Of a stretch of DNA of 64,000 nt, positions 1-8,561 are shown in pieces. Source of the DNA: Citrobacter telavivensis (GTDB lineage: Bacteria > Pseudomonadota > Gammaproteobacteria > Enterobacterales > Enterobacteriaceae); NCBI GenBank assembly GCA_009363175.1, contig CP045205.1, positions 4,154,001 to 4,218,000 on the forward strand, given 5' to 3'. Position numbers and translations under genes: made by a program. The number at the start of each line of letters is the position of its first letter. The first letter of the stretch is position 1. The notes below the pieces were generated by a model. The model was not told where the DNA came from. It saw only the letters and a program-made list of their open reading frames with translations, and ran no database searches.

Positions 1-351
1 TTGCTGCCACAGTCCCAGCGGATCGAGATTCGCATGCTGGTGACCACGGAAGCGATAAGCGTTAATGAGCTGCAGGACTTTTACCTGCTTCACATTGGTG
101 TCAGGGTCGGAAATTGAAGAAGAGTAACGTGAGGCATCCTTCGCCAGACGACGGAAATAATCACGTGTTTTGGAATGGAATTGATCCGGTTTGACTCCGG
201 TGCCAGGTAACTGCTGGAACGTCGAACGCCAGTTAGCGTCTACCGAGTCAGGATCGGTTAAGAAGTCTTCATAGAGCTGTTCTATCCAGCTCTGGTTTGC
301 GCCAGAGAGGTAAGAAGAGTCCAACCAGGCTTTCAAAGCGCTGTTCTGCAT
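1..351 (-). CDS. sucA: 2-oxoglutarate dehydrogenase E1 component, N-terminal part
   Basis: This is the 5' end of sucA; the rest lies beyond the left edge. The 117 visible codons begin MQNSALKAWLDSSYL and include the segment ANWRSTFQQLPG, which fit the enterobacterial E1o N-terminus. That flexible arm precedes the thiamine-diphosphate domains and is implicated in binding the E2 core. The enzyme decarboxylates 2-oxoglutarate in the TCA cycle as part of the SucAB-Lpd complex. The gene lies downstream of sdhB on the same strand across a 288-bp gap with REP sequences, so it can be co-transcribed with sdhCDAB as known for E. coli. Identification is secure; the catalytic residues are not in the window. 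Confidence 0.95.
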   Translation of the reverse strand, partial: MQNSALKAWLDSSYLSGANQSWIEQLYEDFLTDPDSVDANWRSTFQQLPGTGVKPDQFHSKTRDYFRRLAKDASRYSSSISDPDTNVKQVKVLQLINAYRFRGHQHANLDPLGLWQQ

Positions 352-524
352 CGTGATCCCTTAAGCATTTATATGCTTACTTCGCCGTGGATACTACCAC
401 GCATACGCCGTATGCGTGCCGGGGTTCACTTGTTACGGACTGTCGTGTGATCTGCGTCCGCTAAGGAACCTTTAAAAACTGTCAAACATAGGGGGCAGTT
501 TTTAGAGGTTTCCTGCACTCATTT

Positions 525-612
525 GCCGGATGGCGACCCCGTAGGCCTGATAAGCGAAGCGCCATCAGGCAAAATGTGCCGGAGGGCGACGTAAACGTCT
601 TATCCGGCCTAC
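525..612. repeat. REP/BIME pair between sdhB and sucA
   Basis: Two imperfect palindromic units of the REP family lie in the 288-bp gap: GCCGGATGGCG to GCCATCAGGC at 525-570, and GCCGGAGGGCG to TTATCCGGCCTAC at 578-612. Such elements typically stabilise upstream mRNA or cause partial termination. Here they could set the sdh:suc transcript ratio, which is inference. The rest of the gap (352-524) shows no gene. Confidence 0.85.
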
Positions 613-639
613 AGGATTGCCACCGCGGGCAATGTCTAC

Positions 640-1356
640 TTACGCACTACGTTGCAACAGCATCGACTTAATATGGCCGATGGCGCGCGTCGGGTTCAGT
701 CCCTTAGGACATACACTGACGCAGTTCATGATGCTGTGACAGCGGAATACGCTGAATGCATCACTTATCCCTTCCAGACGGCTGTCGGTTTCAGTATCAC
801 GGCTGTCGATCAGGAAGCGATACGCAGCTAACAGACCTGCCGGGCCGATAAACTTATCCGGATTCCACCAGAAGGATGGGCAAGATGTTGAGCAGCATGC
901 GCACAGAATACATTCATACAGCCCATCAAGTTTTTCACGCTGCTCAGGCATCTGTAAATGCTCGCGAGCTGGCGGATTTTGCCCATTATTCAATAAGTAA
1001 GGCTTAATCTTCTCATATTGTGCATAGAATTGCCCCATGTCTACTACCAAATCGCGGACCACCGGCAATCCGGGCAGCGGACGGATAACAATTTTCTTAC
1101 CAGGCTGAACCAGCGCTGACACTGGCGTAATGCAAGCCAGACCGTTCTTCCCGTTCATGTTCACGCCGTCTGAACCGCACACGCCTTCACGGCAGGAGCG
1201 GCGGAAAGAGAGCGTGGGGTCTTTCTCTTTGAGCTGCATCAACGCGTCCAGCAGCATCATGTCGCGCCCTTCTTCGCCTTCCAGGGTGTAATCCTGCATG
1301 CGCGGAGCGTCATCAACATCCGGGTTATAGCGATAAATTGAAAACTCGAGTTTCAT
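640..1356 (-). CDS. sdhB: succinate dehydrogenase iron-sulfur subunit
   Basis: The 238-aa protein is the electron-transfer subunit of complex II, carrying electrons from the SdhA flavin to ubiquinone at the inner membrane. The N-terminal ferredoxin-like domain holds the [2Fe-2S] ligands in SCREGVCGSDG and a later Cys in NGLACI. The C-terminal domain has CILCACCSTSCP and CHSIMNCVSVCPKGLNP for the [4Fe-4S] and [3Fe-4S] centres. Length equals that of E. coli SdhB. It is the last gene of sdhCDAB, starting 15 bp after the sdhA stop, and is followed by REP units and sucA. Confidence 0.98.
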   Translation of the reverse strand: MKLEFSIYRYNPDVDDAPRMQDYTLEGEEGRDMMLLDALMQLKEKDPTLSFRRSCREGVCGSDGVNMNGKNGLACITPVSALVQPGKKIVIRPLPGLPVVRDLVVDMGQFYAQYEKIKPYLLNNGQNPPAREHLQMPEQREKLDGLYECILCACCSTSCPSFWWNPDKFIGPAGLLAAYRFLIDSRDTETDSRLEGISDAFSVFRCHSIMNCVSVCPKGLNPTRAIGHIKSMLLQRSA

Positions 1357-1371
1357 TGTCCTGTCTCCGCA

Positions 1372-3138
1372 TTAGTAAGTACGAATCTTCGGCGGGAATG
1401 CCGGGCGCAGTTTCGGTTCCATGTTGACTTCACGTCGGGTCATGGATTCCGTCTCTGGCAGATACAGGGAATGGCACAGCCAGTTTGCATCATCACGCTC
1501 CGGGAAGTCGAAGCGGCTATGCGCGCCACGGCTTTCGGTACGGAAGTTGGCGGACACGGCGGTCGCGTAAGCCGTTTCCATCAGGTTATCCAGCTCCAGA
1601 CACTCAACGCGCTGGGTGTTAAATTCGCTGGAGGTGTCGTCCAGACGGGCATTTTTCAAACGCTCGCGGATAGCTTTCAACTCTTCCAGCCCTTTCGCCA
1701 TCGCATCGCCTTCACGGAAGACCGAGAAGTTATGCTGCATACATTCTTGCAGCGCTTTGCGAATCGCCACCGGATCTTCACCATCACGGTTGTTGTTCCA
1801 GCGGTTCAGACGCGCCAGGGAAGCATCGATTTCGTCTTCTGTGGCGTCGCGCAGTTCGCCCTGCTCGGCGATAGATTCCTGCAGATGCAGACCTGCCGCA
1901 CGACCAAACACCACCAGATCCAGCAGCGAGTTACCGCCCAGACGGTTAGCACCGTGTACCGATACGCAGGCGATTTCACCCACGGCAAACAGCCCTGGGA
2001 TCACCACGTCTTCACCCTGCTCGTTCACCGTCAGCGCCTGACCGGTCACTTTGGTCGGAATACCGCCCATCATATAGTGACAGGTTGGGATAACCGGAAT
2101 CGGCTCTTTCACCGGGTCAACGTGCGCAAAGGTACGGGACAGTTCCAGGATACCCGGCAGACGGGATTCAAGAACGTCTTTACCCAGATGGTCGAGTTTC
2201 AGTTTAGCATGCGGGCCCCACGGGCCGTCGCAGCCGCGACCTTCACGGATTTCGATCATGATGGAACGCGCCACCACGTCACGACCCGCAAGGTCTTTCG
2301 CATTCGGGGCATAACGCTCCATAAAGCGCTCGCCGTGTTTGTTCAGCAGATAACCGCCCTCGCCGCGACAGCCTTCTGTCACCAGAACGCCCGCGCCGGC
2401 AATACCGGTGGGGTGGAACTGCCACATTTCCATATCCTGCACCGGCACGCCCGCGCGGATAGCCATACCCACGCCGTCACCGGTGTTAATGTGGGCGTTA
2501 GTGGTGGACTGATAGATACGGCCTGCGCCGCCGGTCGCCAGCACCGTAGCGCGGGCTTTGAAGTAGACCACTTCACCGGTTTCGATGCACAGTGCGGTAC
2601 AACCGACCACCGCGCCATCGGCGTTTTTCACCAGATCCAGCGCATACCACTCGGAGAAAATCGTGGTGTGGTTTTTCAGGTTCTGCTGATACAGCGTATG
2701 CAGCAGCGCGTGACCGGTACGGTCAGCCGCCGCCGCGGTACGTGCCGCCTGCTCGCCGCCGAAGTTTTTCGACTGGCCGCCAAACGGACGCTGGTAAATT
2801 TTGCCATCGTCAAGACGGGAGAACGGCAGCCCCATGTGTTCCAGTTCCAGAATCGCTTCCGGGCCGGTTTTACACATATATTCGATCGCGTCCTGGTCAC
2901 CGATGTAGTCCGACCCTTTAACGGTGTCGTACATGTGCCATTCCCAGTTATCTTCATGGGTATTACCGAGCGCAACGGTGATGCCACCCTGCGCGGAAAC
3001 GGTATGGGAACGGGTCGGGAACACTTTGGACAGCAGCGCACAGGTCTGGCCGCTTTGGGAAATTTGCAGCGCTGCGCGCATACCTGCGCCGCCTGCACCA
3101 ATGACTACAGCATCAAATTCTCTGACTGGCAGTTTCAT
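1372..3138 (-). CDS. sdhA: succinate dehydrogenase flavoprotein subunit
   Basis: The 588-aa catalytic subunit oxidises succinate to fumarate with covalently bound FAD. The start MKLPVREFDAVVIGAGGAG is chosen over an ATG four codons upstream because it gives the family length. It also places the flavin-attachment histidine at H45 in FPTRSHTVSAQGG. A Rossmann GxGxxG motif is at residues 14-19, and the substrate-site segment HPTGIAGAGVL lies mid-protein. The ATG overlaps the sdhD stop codon by one base (TAATG), so the two are translationally coupled. The long antisense frame across this gene is a codon-bias shadow. Confidence 0.98.
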   Translation of the reverse strand: MKLPVREFDAVVIGAGGAGMRAALQISQSGQTCALLSKVFPTRSHTVSAQGGITVALGNTHEDNWEWHMYDTVKGSDYIGDQDAIEYMCKTGPEAILELEHMGLPFSRLDDGKIYQRPFGGQSKNFGGEQAARTAAAADRTGHALLHTLYQQNLKNHTTIFSEWYALDLVKNADGAVVGCTALCIETGEVVYFKARATVLATGGAGRIYQSTTNAHINTGDGVGMAIRAGVPVQDMEMWQFHPTGIAGAGVLVTEGCRGEGGYLLNKHGERFMERYAPNAKDLAGRDVVARSIMIEIREGRGCDGPWGPHAKLKLDHLGKDVLESRLPGILELSRTFAHVDPVKEPIPVIPTCHYMMGGIPTKVTGQALTVNEQGEDVVIPGLFAVGEIACVSVHGANRLGGNSLLDLVVFGRAAGLHLQESIAEQGELRDATEDEIDASLARLNRWNNNRDGEDPVAIRKALQECMQHNFSVFREGDAMAKGLEELKAIRERLKNARLDDTSSEFNTQRVECLELDNLMETAYATAVSANFRTESRGAHSRFDFPERDDANWLCHSLYLPETESMTRREVNMEPKLRPAFPPKIRTY

Positions 3139-3485
3139 TACACACCCCACACCACAACGAATCCATAAATCACGTAAACCACCAGTGCAACGACGATAGC
3201 CAGCTGCAGCGGCAAACGAATTGCCAGTGGTTTAACGTAGTCGGTCAACACCTGCCACATGCCGATCCAGGCATGAATCAAGATGGAGAAAAGTGCCAGC
3301 AGGGTGAAGACTTTGGTGAAAGCCGATGAGAAGAAACCGGTCCAGACTTCCCAGGTAAGTGAGCCGCTTGTAGCGAAGAAACCCACCATATAGATGATGT
3401 ATAGCGTCAGAACGATAGCGGTAGCACGGACCAGGATGAAGTCATGTACGCCATTGCGTCCTAGTGCGGAGGCGTTGCTTACCAT
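3138..3485 (-). CDS. sdhD: succinate dehydrogenase membrane anchor subunit D
   Basis: The 115-aa integral membrane protein has three predicted helices and with SdhC binds haem b556 and ubiquinone. Visible residues include H71 (SILIHAWIG), the SdhD haem ligand of E. coli, and D82-Y83 (LTDYVKP) of the quinone site. Length matches E. coli. It overlaps the end of sdhC by 7 bp and shares the TAATG junction with sdhA, which implies coupled translation of a stoichiometric complex. Confidence 0.97.
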   Translation of the reverse strand: MVSNASALGRNGVHDFILVRATAIVLTLYIIYMVGFFATSGSLTWEVWTGFFSSAFTKVFTLLALFSILIHAWIGMWQVLTDYVKPLAIRLPLQLAIVVALVVYVIYGFVVVWGV

Positions 3486-3868
3486 ACGAGGACTCCTGCG
3501 AGAAGTGAAAGCACGACAGTGATAACAAAAGAGATTTTGGCAGAGCGTTTACCCGCTTCGAATGTTTCTTCCAGATAACCAAAATCCATCATCATGTGAC
3601 GCACGCCGACCACGACGTGATACGCCAGCGCGGTGAGGATGCCCCACATAATAAATTTAACAAAAAAGCTACCCATGATGGCGGATGCCTGTTGGAATCC
3701 TTCAGGGGAAGAGAGGCTGGTGCCCAGTAACCACAACAGGATCCCGACCGCCACAAAGGTGATCACTCCGGAAACGCGATGGAGAATGGACGCTATCGCC
3801 GTGATTGGGAACCGGATCGTTTGTAGATCCAGATTGACAGGTCTTTGTTTTTTCACATTTCTTATCAT
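3479..3868 (-). CDS. sdhC: succinate dehydrogenase cytochrome b556 subunit
   Basis: This 129-aa, three-helix membrane subunit opens the sdhCDAB operon. The start MIRNVKKQRPVNLDL is the E. coli start; an in-frame ATG five codons upstream (MWALF) is rejected because it lengthens the protein beyond the family. S27 and R31 of the quinone pocket and H84 (LAYHVVVG), the second haem b ligand, are present. The leader upstream is over 200 nt long, as in E. coli, where several sRNAs including Spot 42 and RyhB target this operon. Their pairing here was not traced. Confidence 0.97.
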   Translation of the reverse strand: MIRNVKKQRPVNLDLQTIRFPITAIASILHRVSGVITFVAVGILLWLLGTSLSSPEGFQQASAIMGSFFVKFIMWGILTALAYHVVVGVRHMMMDFGYLEETFEAGKRSAKISFVITVVLSLLAGVLVW

Positions 3869-4098
3869 GAATAACGCCCACATGCTGTTCTTATTATTCC
3901 CTTTGGACTTCGGGTACAGAGAGTGAATCTCCTGTAGCCTGAAAGACGACGGGATTTCCTTCCTCCGGTCTGCGTGCGGGTCAGACAGCGTCCTTTCTAT
4001 AACTGCGCGTCATGTAAAACACTGCTTCCAGATGCTAAAACGACACGTTACAACGCTGGGTGGCTCGGGATTGCAGGGGTTTCCGGAGACCTGGCGGC

Positions 4099-4127
4099 AG
4101 TATAGGACGTTCACAAAATCATTACAA
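4099..4127 (-). promoter_or_regulatory. sdhC promoter
   Basis: On the minus strand TTGTAA (4127-4122) is followed by a 17-bp spacer and TATACT (4104-4099). This near-consensus sigma-70 promoter sits about 230 bp before the sdhC start, matching the long sdh leader known in E. coli. Confidence 0.8.
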
Positions 4128-4164
4128 TTAACCTACATATAGTTTGTCGGGTTTTATCCCGAAC

Positions 4165-4180
4165 AGTGACACAGGTCACG
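4165..4180. promoter_or_regulatory. CRP-like palindrome between sdh and gltA promoters
   Basis: AGTGA-N6-TCACG matches the CRP half-sites at the correct 6-bp spacing. It lies 38 bp upstream of the sdhC -35 box, consistent with catabolite activation of sdh known in E. coli. It has not been tested here. Confidence 0.6.
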
Positions 4181-4237
4181 ATAACAACATTTATTTAATT
4201 TTTAATCATCTGATTTGACAATCATTAAACAAAGTTG

Positions 4238-4267
4238 TTACAAACAACACCAGAAAAAGCATATAAT
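4238..4267 (+). promoter_or_regulatory. gltA promoter
   Basis: TTACAA (4238-4243), an 18-bp spacer and a perfect TATAAT (4262-4267) give a promoter about 300 bp before the gltA ATG. A second TTGACA at 4215-4220 has no good -10 partner. Confidence 0.65.
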
Positions 4268-4578
4268 GCGTAAAAGTTATGGGGTCACTCTTTAACCTGC
4301 AAATAAGTTATGCAACAGTAGGAAGATATTGACCGATCCCTTCAGTACAGTTAATAGTGATAGACAGGTTGAATAATTCGGATTGCTAAGTTGTTGATTT
4401 GTTGCTAATTCACCATGAGTTAACTGATTTACCTGCAAGCGCCCATTGCTCTGTACCCTGGTTTTCTCCTCTATCCAGAGCGGCGAGCCGAATAACAAAC
4501 TGGTAACGGTTGATTGATGTATCGATGGCAAATCTCACCTGAGTAGTCTTAAGCAATAAGGCGCTAAGGAGACCGTAA

Positions 4579-5862
4579 ATGGCTGACACAAAAGCAAAAC
4601 TCACGCTAAATGGTGATACTGCTATTGAACTGGATGTGCTGAAGGGCACGCTAGGTCAAGATGTTATTGATATTCGTAGCCTGGGTTCAAAGGGGATGTT
4701 CACTTTTGACCCTGGTTTCACCTCTACTGCATCCTGCGAATCAAAAATTACGTTCATCGACGGCGATGAAGGAATTTTGTTACATCGCGGCTTCCCGATC
4801 GATCAGTTAGCCACCGAGTCTAACTATCTGGAAGTATGTTACATCCTGCTGAACGGTGAAAAACCGACGCAGGCAGAATACGACGCGTTCAGAACCACCG
4901 TGACCCGCCATACGATGATCCATGAGCAAATCACCCGTCTGTTCCACGCTTTCCGCCGCGATTCACATCCGATGGCGGTGATGTGCGGGATCACCGGTGC
5001 GCTCGCCGCGTTCTATCACGACTCTCTGGATGTTAACAATCCGCGCCACCGCGAAATCGCAGCATTCCGTCTGCTGTCCAAAATGCCGACGATGGCGGCG
5101 ATGTGTTACAAATATTCTATCGGCCAGCCGTTTGTTTATCCGCGTAATGACCTCTCCTACGCCGGTAACTTCCTGAACATGATGTTCTCCACGCCGTGCG
5201 AAACTTATGAAGTGAACCCGGTACTGGAACGCGCAATGGACCGTATCCTGATCCTGCACGCCGACCATGAACAGAACGCGTCCACCTCGACCGTACGTAC
5301 TGCCGGCTCGTCTGGCGCGAACCCGTTTGCCTGTATCGCGGCGGGTATTGCTTCCCTGTGGGGACCAGCACACGGCGGCGCGAACGAAGCGGCGCTGAAA
5401 ATGCTGGAAGAAATCAGCTCGGTTAAACACATTCCGGAATTTGTTCGTCGTGCGAAAGACAAGAATGACTCTTTCCGCCTGATGGGCTTCGGTCACCGTG
5501 TTTACAAAAACTACGATCCGCGTGCGACCGTGATGCGTGAGACCTGCCACGAAGTACTGAAAGAGCTGGGTACCAAAGATGACCTGCTGGAAGTGGCGAT
5601 GGAGCTGGAACACATCGCGCTGAACGACCCGTACTTCATCGAGAAGAAACTCTACCCGAACGTCGACTTCTACTCCGGTATCATCCTGAAAGCGATGGGG
5701 ATCCCGTCTTCCATGTTCACGGTTATCTTCGCGATGGCGCGTACCGTTGGCTGGATTGCGCACTGGAGCGAAATGCATACCGATGGCATGAAAATCGCTC
5801 GTCCGCGTCAGCTGTATACCGGCTACGACAAGCGTGACTTTAAATCTGACCTTAAGCATTAA
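4579..5862 (+). CDS. gltA: citrate synthase
   Basis: The 427-aa protein condenses oxaloacetate and acetyl-CoA to citrate, the entry step of the TCA cycle. It is the Gram-negative hexameric, NADH-inhibited type, the same length as E. coli GltA. Catalytic residues are visible as His in WGPAHGGANE (about 265), His in GFGHRVYKNYDPRA (about 306) and Asp in PNVDFYSG (about 363). The ribosome site CTAAGGAG lies 7 bp before the ATG. It is transcribed divergently from sdhCDAB, and a REP pair follows the stop. The K-12 fimbrial genes expected next to it are absent. Confidence 0.98.
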   Translation: MADTKAKLTLNGDTAIELDVLKGTLGQDVIDIRSLGSKGMFTFDPGFTSTASCESKITFIDGDEGILLHRGFPIDQLATESNYLEVCYILLNGEKPTQAEYDAFRTTVTRHTMIHEQITRLFHAFRRDSHPMAVMCGITGALAAFYHDSLDVNNPRHREIAAFRLLSKMPTMAAMCYKYSIGQPFVYPRNDLSYAGNFLNMMFSTPCETYEVNPVLERAMDRILILHADHEQNASTSTVRTAGSSGANPFACIAAGIASLWGPAHGGANEAALKMLEEISSVKHIPEFVRRAKDKNDSFRLMGFGHRVYKNYDPRATVMRETCHEVLKELGTKDDLLEVAMELEHIALNDPYFIEKKLYPNVDFYSGIILKAMGIPSSMFTVIFAMARTVGWIAHWSEMHTDGMKIARPRQLYTGYDKRDFKSDLKH

Positions 5863-5872
5863 TCGTCAGACT

Positions 5873-5954
5873 GCCGGATGGTGACGCTACCGCGTCTTAT
5901 CCGGCCTACGGTTGTCAATTCGTAGGCCGGATAAGCGTTAGCGCCATCCGGCAA
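5873..5954. repeat. REP/BIME pair after gltA
   Basis: Two head-to-head units, GCCGGATGGTGACGCTACC to TTATCCGGCCTAC and GTAGGCCGGATAAGCG to CGCCATCCGGC, form an 82-bp inverted structure 11 bp after the gltA stop. No other terminator is visible, so this element probably protects or ends the gltA mRNA. Confidence 0.88.
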
Positions 5955-6049
5955 CTTCCCTACCTTTTCTTGACCCTCGTTATATTAATCTTCTTTGCCC
6001 TTCTCTATGATTTACGGATAGTTTGTTCATTTTCTTCCGGGAGCACAGG

Positions 6050-7096
6050 ATGCCAGTTCTGCAGTGGGGCTTGTTGTTTTTGCTGTCACTCCTTCTGTCC
6101 CTGCTCTTTCTCAGCATTCATCTTCCGGCGGCGTTACTGCTCGGCCCGATGATCACCGGTATTCTGTTTAGTCTTCGCGGTATCTCCCTGCGACTCCCTC
6201 GCTGTACGTTCCTCGGCGCGCAGGCCATTCTTGGCTGTATGATTGCGCAGAATTTGTCAGGCTCATTATTAACGACGCTGGCGGCAAACTGGGTAGTGGT
6301 TCTGGCGGTGCTGCTGGTGACGCTGCTCTCCAGCACGGTCGTCGGCTGGCTGCTGGTGCGCTACAGTTCGCTACCGGGTAACACCGGCGCGTGGGGCTCA
6401 TCGCCTGGCGGCGCGGCGGCGATGGTTGCAATGGCCCAGGATTACGGCGCGGACATCCGTCTGGTCGCCTTTATGCAGTATCTGCGGGTGCTGTTTGTCG
6501 CCGGAGCGGCGGTGCTGGTGACGCGGTTTATCATGGGCGAAAGCGCGGAAGCCGTCAGCCAACAGATTGAGTGGTTCCCGCCGCTGAGCGGCAATTTGTT
6601 CACTACGCTGCTGCTAGCGGCGGTAGCCAGCGTTATTGGACGGGTGCTGCGCATTCCCTCCGGTACGATGCTGGTGCCGATGCTGGTCGGCGCAGTGCTG
6701 CACGCGAGCGGCGTGATGGTAATTGAACTGCCGGAATGGCTGCTGGCAATAGCCTATATGATTATAGGCTGGCAGATTGGTCTCGGGTTCGACAAGCAGG
6801 TATTTATTATGGCACTGCGACCGTTGCCGCAGATCCTGGTCTCTATCTTCGCCTTACTGGCGATTTGTGCGGCGATGGCCTGGGGGCTCGCCCACTATAT
6901 GCAGATTGACTTTTTAACCGCCTATCTCGCCACCAGCCCAGGCGGGCTGGATACGGTTGCGGTGATTGCCGCCGGCAGTCACGCCGATATGACGCTGATT
7001 ATGGCGATGCAAACCCTGCGCCTGTTCAGTATTCTCCTTACCGGCCCGGCCATCGCCCGCTTTATTTCAGCAAAGGCGCCACGACAGGCGCATTAA
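6050..7096 (+). CDS. abrB: AbrB-family inner membrane protein
   Basis: The 348-aa, strongly hydrophobic protein matches E. coli AbrB, which is named from an effect on aidB expression; its real activity is unknown. The two internal halves carry related motifs, GAWGSSPGGAAAMVAMA near 123 and AYLATSPGGLDTVAVIA in the second half. These typify the duplicated AbrB/"ammonia monooxygenase" membrane family. The start MPVLQWG is preceded by GGGAGCACAGG; the upstream in-frame ATG lacks such a site. It converges with nei, the two stops overlapping by 4 bp, and has no shared terminator. Confidence 0.9.
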   Translation: MPVLQWGLLFLLSLLLSLLFLSIHLPAALLLGPMITGILFSLRGISLRLPRCTFLGAQAILGCMIAQNLSGSLLTTLAANWVVVLAVLLVTLLSSTVVGWLLVRYSSLPGNTGAWGSSPGGAAAMVAMAQDYGADIRLVAFMQYLRVLFVAGAAVLVTRFIMGESAEAVSQQIEWFPPLSGNLFTTLLLAAVASVIGRVLRIPSGTMLVPMLVGAVLHASGVMVIELPEWLLAIAYMIIGWQIGLGFDKQVFIMALRPLPQILVSIFALLAICAAMAWGLAHYMQIDFLTAYLATSPGGLDTVAVIAAGSHADMTLIMAMQTLRLFSILLTGPAIARFISAKAPRQAH

Positions 7097-7884
7097 TGCT
7101 GGCAATGTGGACACCAATAAAACGGGCGGGAAGAGAGCGTGGTTTTTGCGATGATCCCGCCGCAGCGCTCGCAGGGTTCACCGTCGCGGTGGAACACCTT
7201 AAAACGAAACAGCGCGCCATGATGTTTGTTGTCATCCGCCTGACCGCGCGTGGTATACGACAGGCGCGGAATATCCAACAGCGCATGCGATAACGCTTCC
7301 AGTTGCACCTCGCTGAGATCGCGGGCTTTATGCTGACCGGTTAATCCCACCTGCCAGAGGATCTCCACCCGCAGATAGTTCCCCAGCCCGGCAAGAAAGG
7401 CTTGATCCAGCAGCAAACCAGAAAACTGGCGGTTGCGAAAACGCGGTGAGAGTAACCGGGTTTTCACCTCATCAGGCGTCAGGCGCGGGTCCAGCACGTC
7501 CGGTCCGACCCGCTGCAGAAAGGGATGGGTGGTCAGTTGCGCCGGCGTCAACATTTCAATATCAGACGCGCTGTAGAGCAGAATGGTTTTGTCCGCCGTT
7601 TGCAGTTTAACGCGCAGAACGCGGGTGGTTTGCGGCGTGTCGCCACTGTCCACCACGCGCCAGACGCCATACAGCTGGTTATGGCTGTAGAGCGTCAGGC
7701 CATCGGAAAAATGGGTCAGCAGCGCTTTGCCGCGCGTCTCCATCGCCGTGACGGTCTGCCCCACCAGCGGGGATTGATACGGTTTTAACTGCGCAAAGGC
7801 AAACCAGACATCCGTCAAGGGTTTGCCTTTGATCGCCGCCTCCAGGTTATCCGCCGCGCGGCGGATTTCCGGGCCTTCAGGCAT
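7093..7884 (-). CDS. nei: endonuclease VIII, DNA glycosylase/AP lyase
   Basis: The 263-aa Fpg/Nei-family enzyme removes oxidised pyrimidines from DNA and cleaves the backbone. The processed N-terminus MPEGPEIRRAAD gives the catalytic Pro and Glu at positions 2 and 3. The C-terminal zinc finger is CERCGG...FYWCPHCQH with four Cys. Length equals E. coli Nei. It lies 23 bp downstream of pcp on the same strand, so it is probably the distal gene of the pyroglutamate operon, as E. coli nei follows ybgIJKL. Confidence 0.96.
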   Translation of the reverse strand: MPEGPEIRRAADNLEAAIKGKPLTDVWFAFAQLKPYQSPLVGQTVTAMETRGKALLTHFSDGLTLYSHNQLYGVWRVVDSGDTPQTTRVLRVKLQTADKTILLYSASDIEMLTPAQLTTHPFLQRVGPDVLDPRLTPDEVKTRLLSPRFRNRQFSGLLLDQAFLAGLGNYLRVEILWQVGLTGQHKARDLSEVQLEALSHALLDIPRLSYTTRGQADDNKHHGALFRFKVFHRDGEPCERCGGIIAKTTLSSRPFYWCPHCQH

Positions 7885-7907
7885 GGTTCTGTCCTTATCT
7901 GAGAAGA

Positions 7908-8552
7908 TTAGTGCGTGGCACCACCCGTCACGGCGATGTCATCGTCGACCTGTAATGCGGTGGCGATCGCCACCTCCAGCGCCAGACGCACCGTTTCCGC
8001 CGCCATACTGGGTGCCCCCGGATGCGCCGCCGCCTGCTGCGGCAGATAAGGGATATGGATGAATCCCCCCTTCACCTCCGCACTGCCGCTCAGTTTGTGC
8101 AGCAATCCGTACATCACATGGTTGCAGACAAACGTCCCCGCCGTCTGTGATACCGACGCTGGCACGCCGGCTTCACGCATCGCCGCCACCATCGCTTTGA
8201 TCGGCAGCGTGCTAAACCAGGCCGCAGGCCCGCCGACAACAATCGGCTCATCCACCGGCTGTTGGCCTTTATTGTCCGGGATACGGGCGTCGTCGACGTT
8301 GACAGCCACGCGCTCAACGGTGATATCCGTACGTCCGCCCGCCTGACCGATCGCCAACACCAGCGACGGAGAGAGCGTATCAATGGCCGAGTTCAGCACA
8401 CTGAGCGCGTCGCCAAACACACACGGCAGTTGGCGTGCCACCACGCGACACTCCGCGATGATAGCATTGTCGAGGCGAGAGACCACTTCCCAGGAAGGGT
8501 TAACCTGCTCGCCGCCGAAGGGCTCAAACCCGGTAATTAAGACTGTTTTCAT
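7908..8552 (-). CDS. pcp: pyrrolidone-carboxylate (pyroglutamyl) peptidase
   Basis: The 214-aa cytoplasmic cysteine peptidase (family C15) removes N-terminal pyroglutamate from peptides and releases 5-oxoproline. The triad is intact: E80 (DITVERVAVN), C143 (GTFVCNHVMYG) and H166 (GGFIHIPYLP). The N-terminal signature VLITGFEPFGGE is present. K-12 has no pcp. Here it lies downstream of pxpBCA and the DUF969/DUF979 membrane pair, 9 bp after the latter, so peptidase, possible transporter and 5-oxoprolinase form one salvage pathway. Function is well supported; substrate range is inferred. Confidence 0.95.
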   Translation of the reverse strand: MKTVLITGFEPFGGEQVNPSWEVVSRLDNAIIAECRVVARQLPCVFGDALSVLNSAIDTLSPSLVLAIGQAGGRTDITVERVAVNVDDARIPDNKGQQPVDEPIVVGGPAAWFSTLPIKAMVAAMREAGVPASVSQTAGTFVCNHVMYGLLHKLSGSAEVKGGFIHIPYLPQQAAAHPGAPSMAAETVRLALEVAIATALQVDDDIAVTGGATH

Positions 8553-8561
8553 CCGTCCTCC

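Larger units (their letters stand above)
3869..4578. other. sdhC-gltA divergent control region
   Basis: These 710 bp hold the sdh leader and promoter on the minus strand and the gltA promoter and leader on the plus strand, with a CRP-like palindrome between. No additional gene is supported. Family knowledge places ArcA and CRP control here; ArcA sites are too degenerate to call by eye. Confidence 0.8.

Noticed and set aside
352..639. SdhX (RybD) sRNA in the sdhB-sucA gap
   Set aside because: SdhX comes from the 3' end of the whole sdh-suc transcript, after sucD, which is outside this window. The gap shows only REP units.
1471..3168. 565-codon plus-strand open frame opposite sdhA
   Set aside because: It is antisense to a secure catalytic gene, with no ribosome site and low-complexity His/Arg/Gln-rich translation. 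It is a codon-bias shadow.
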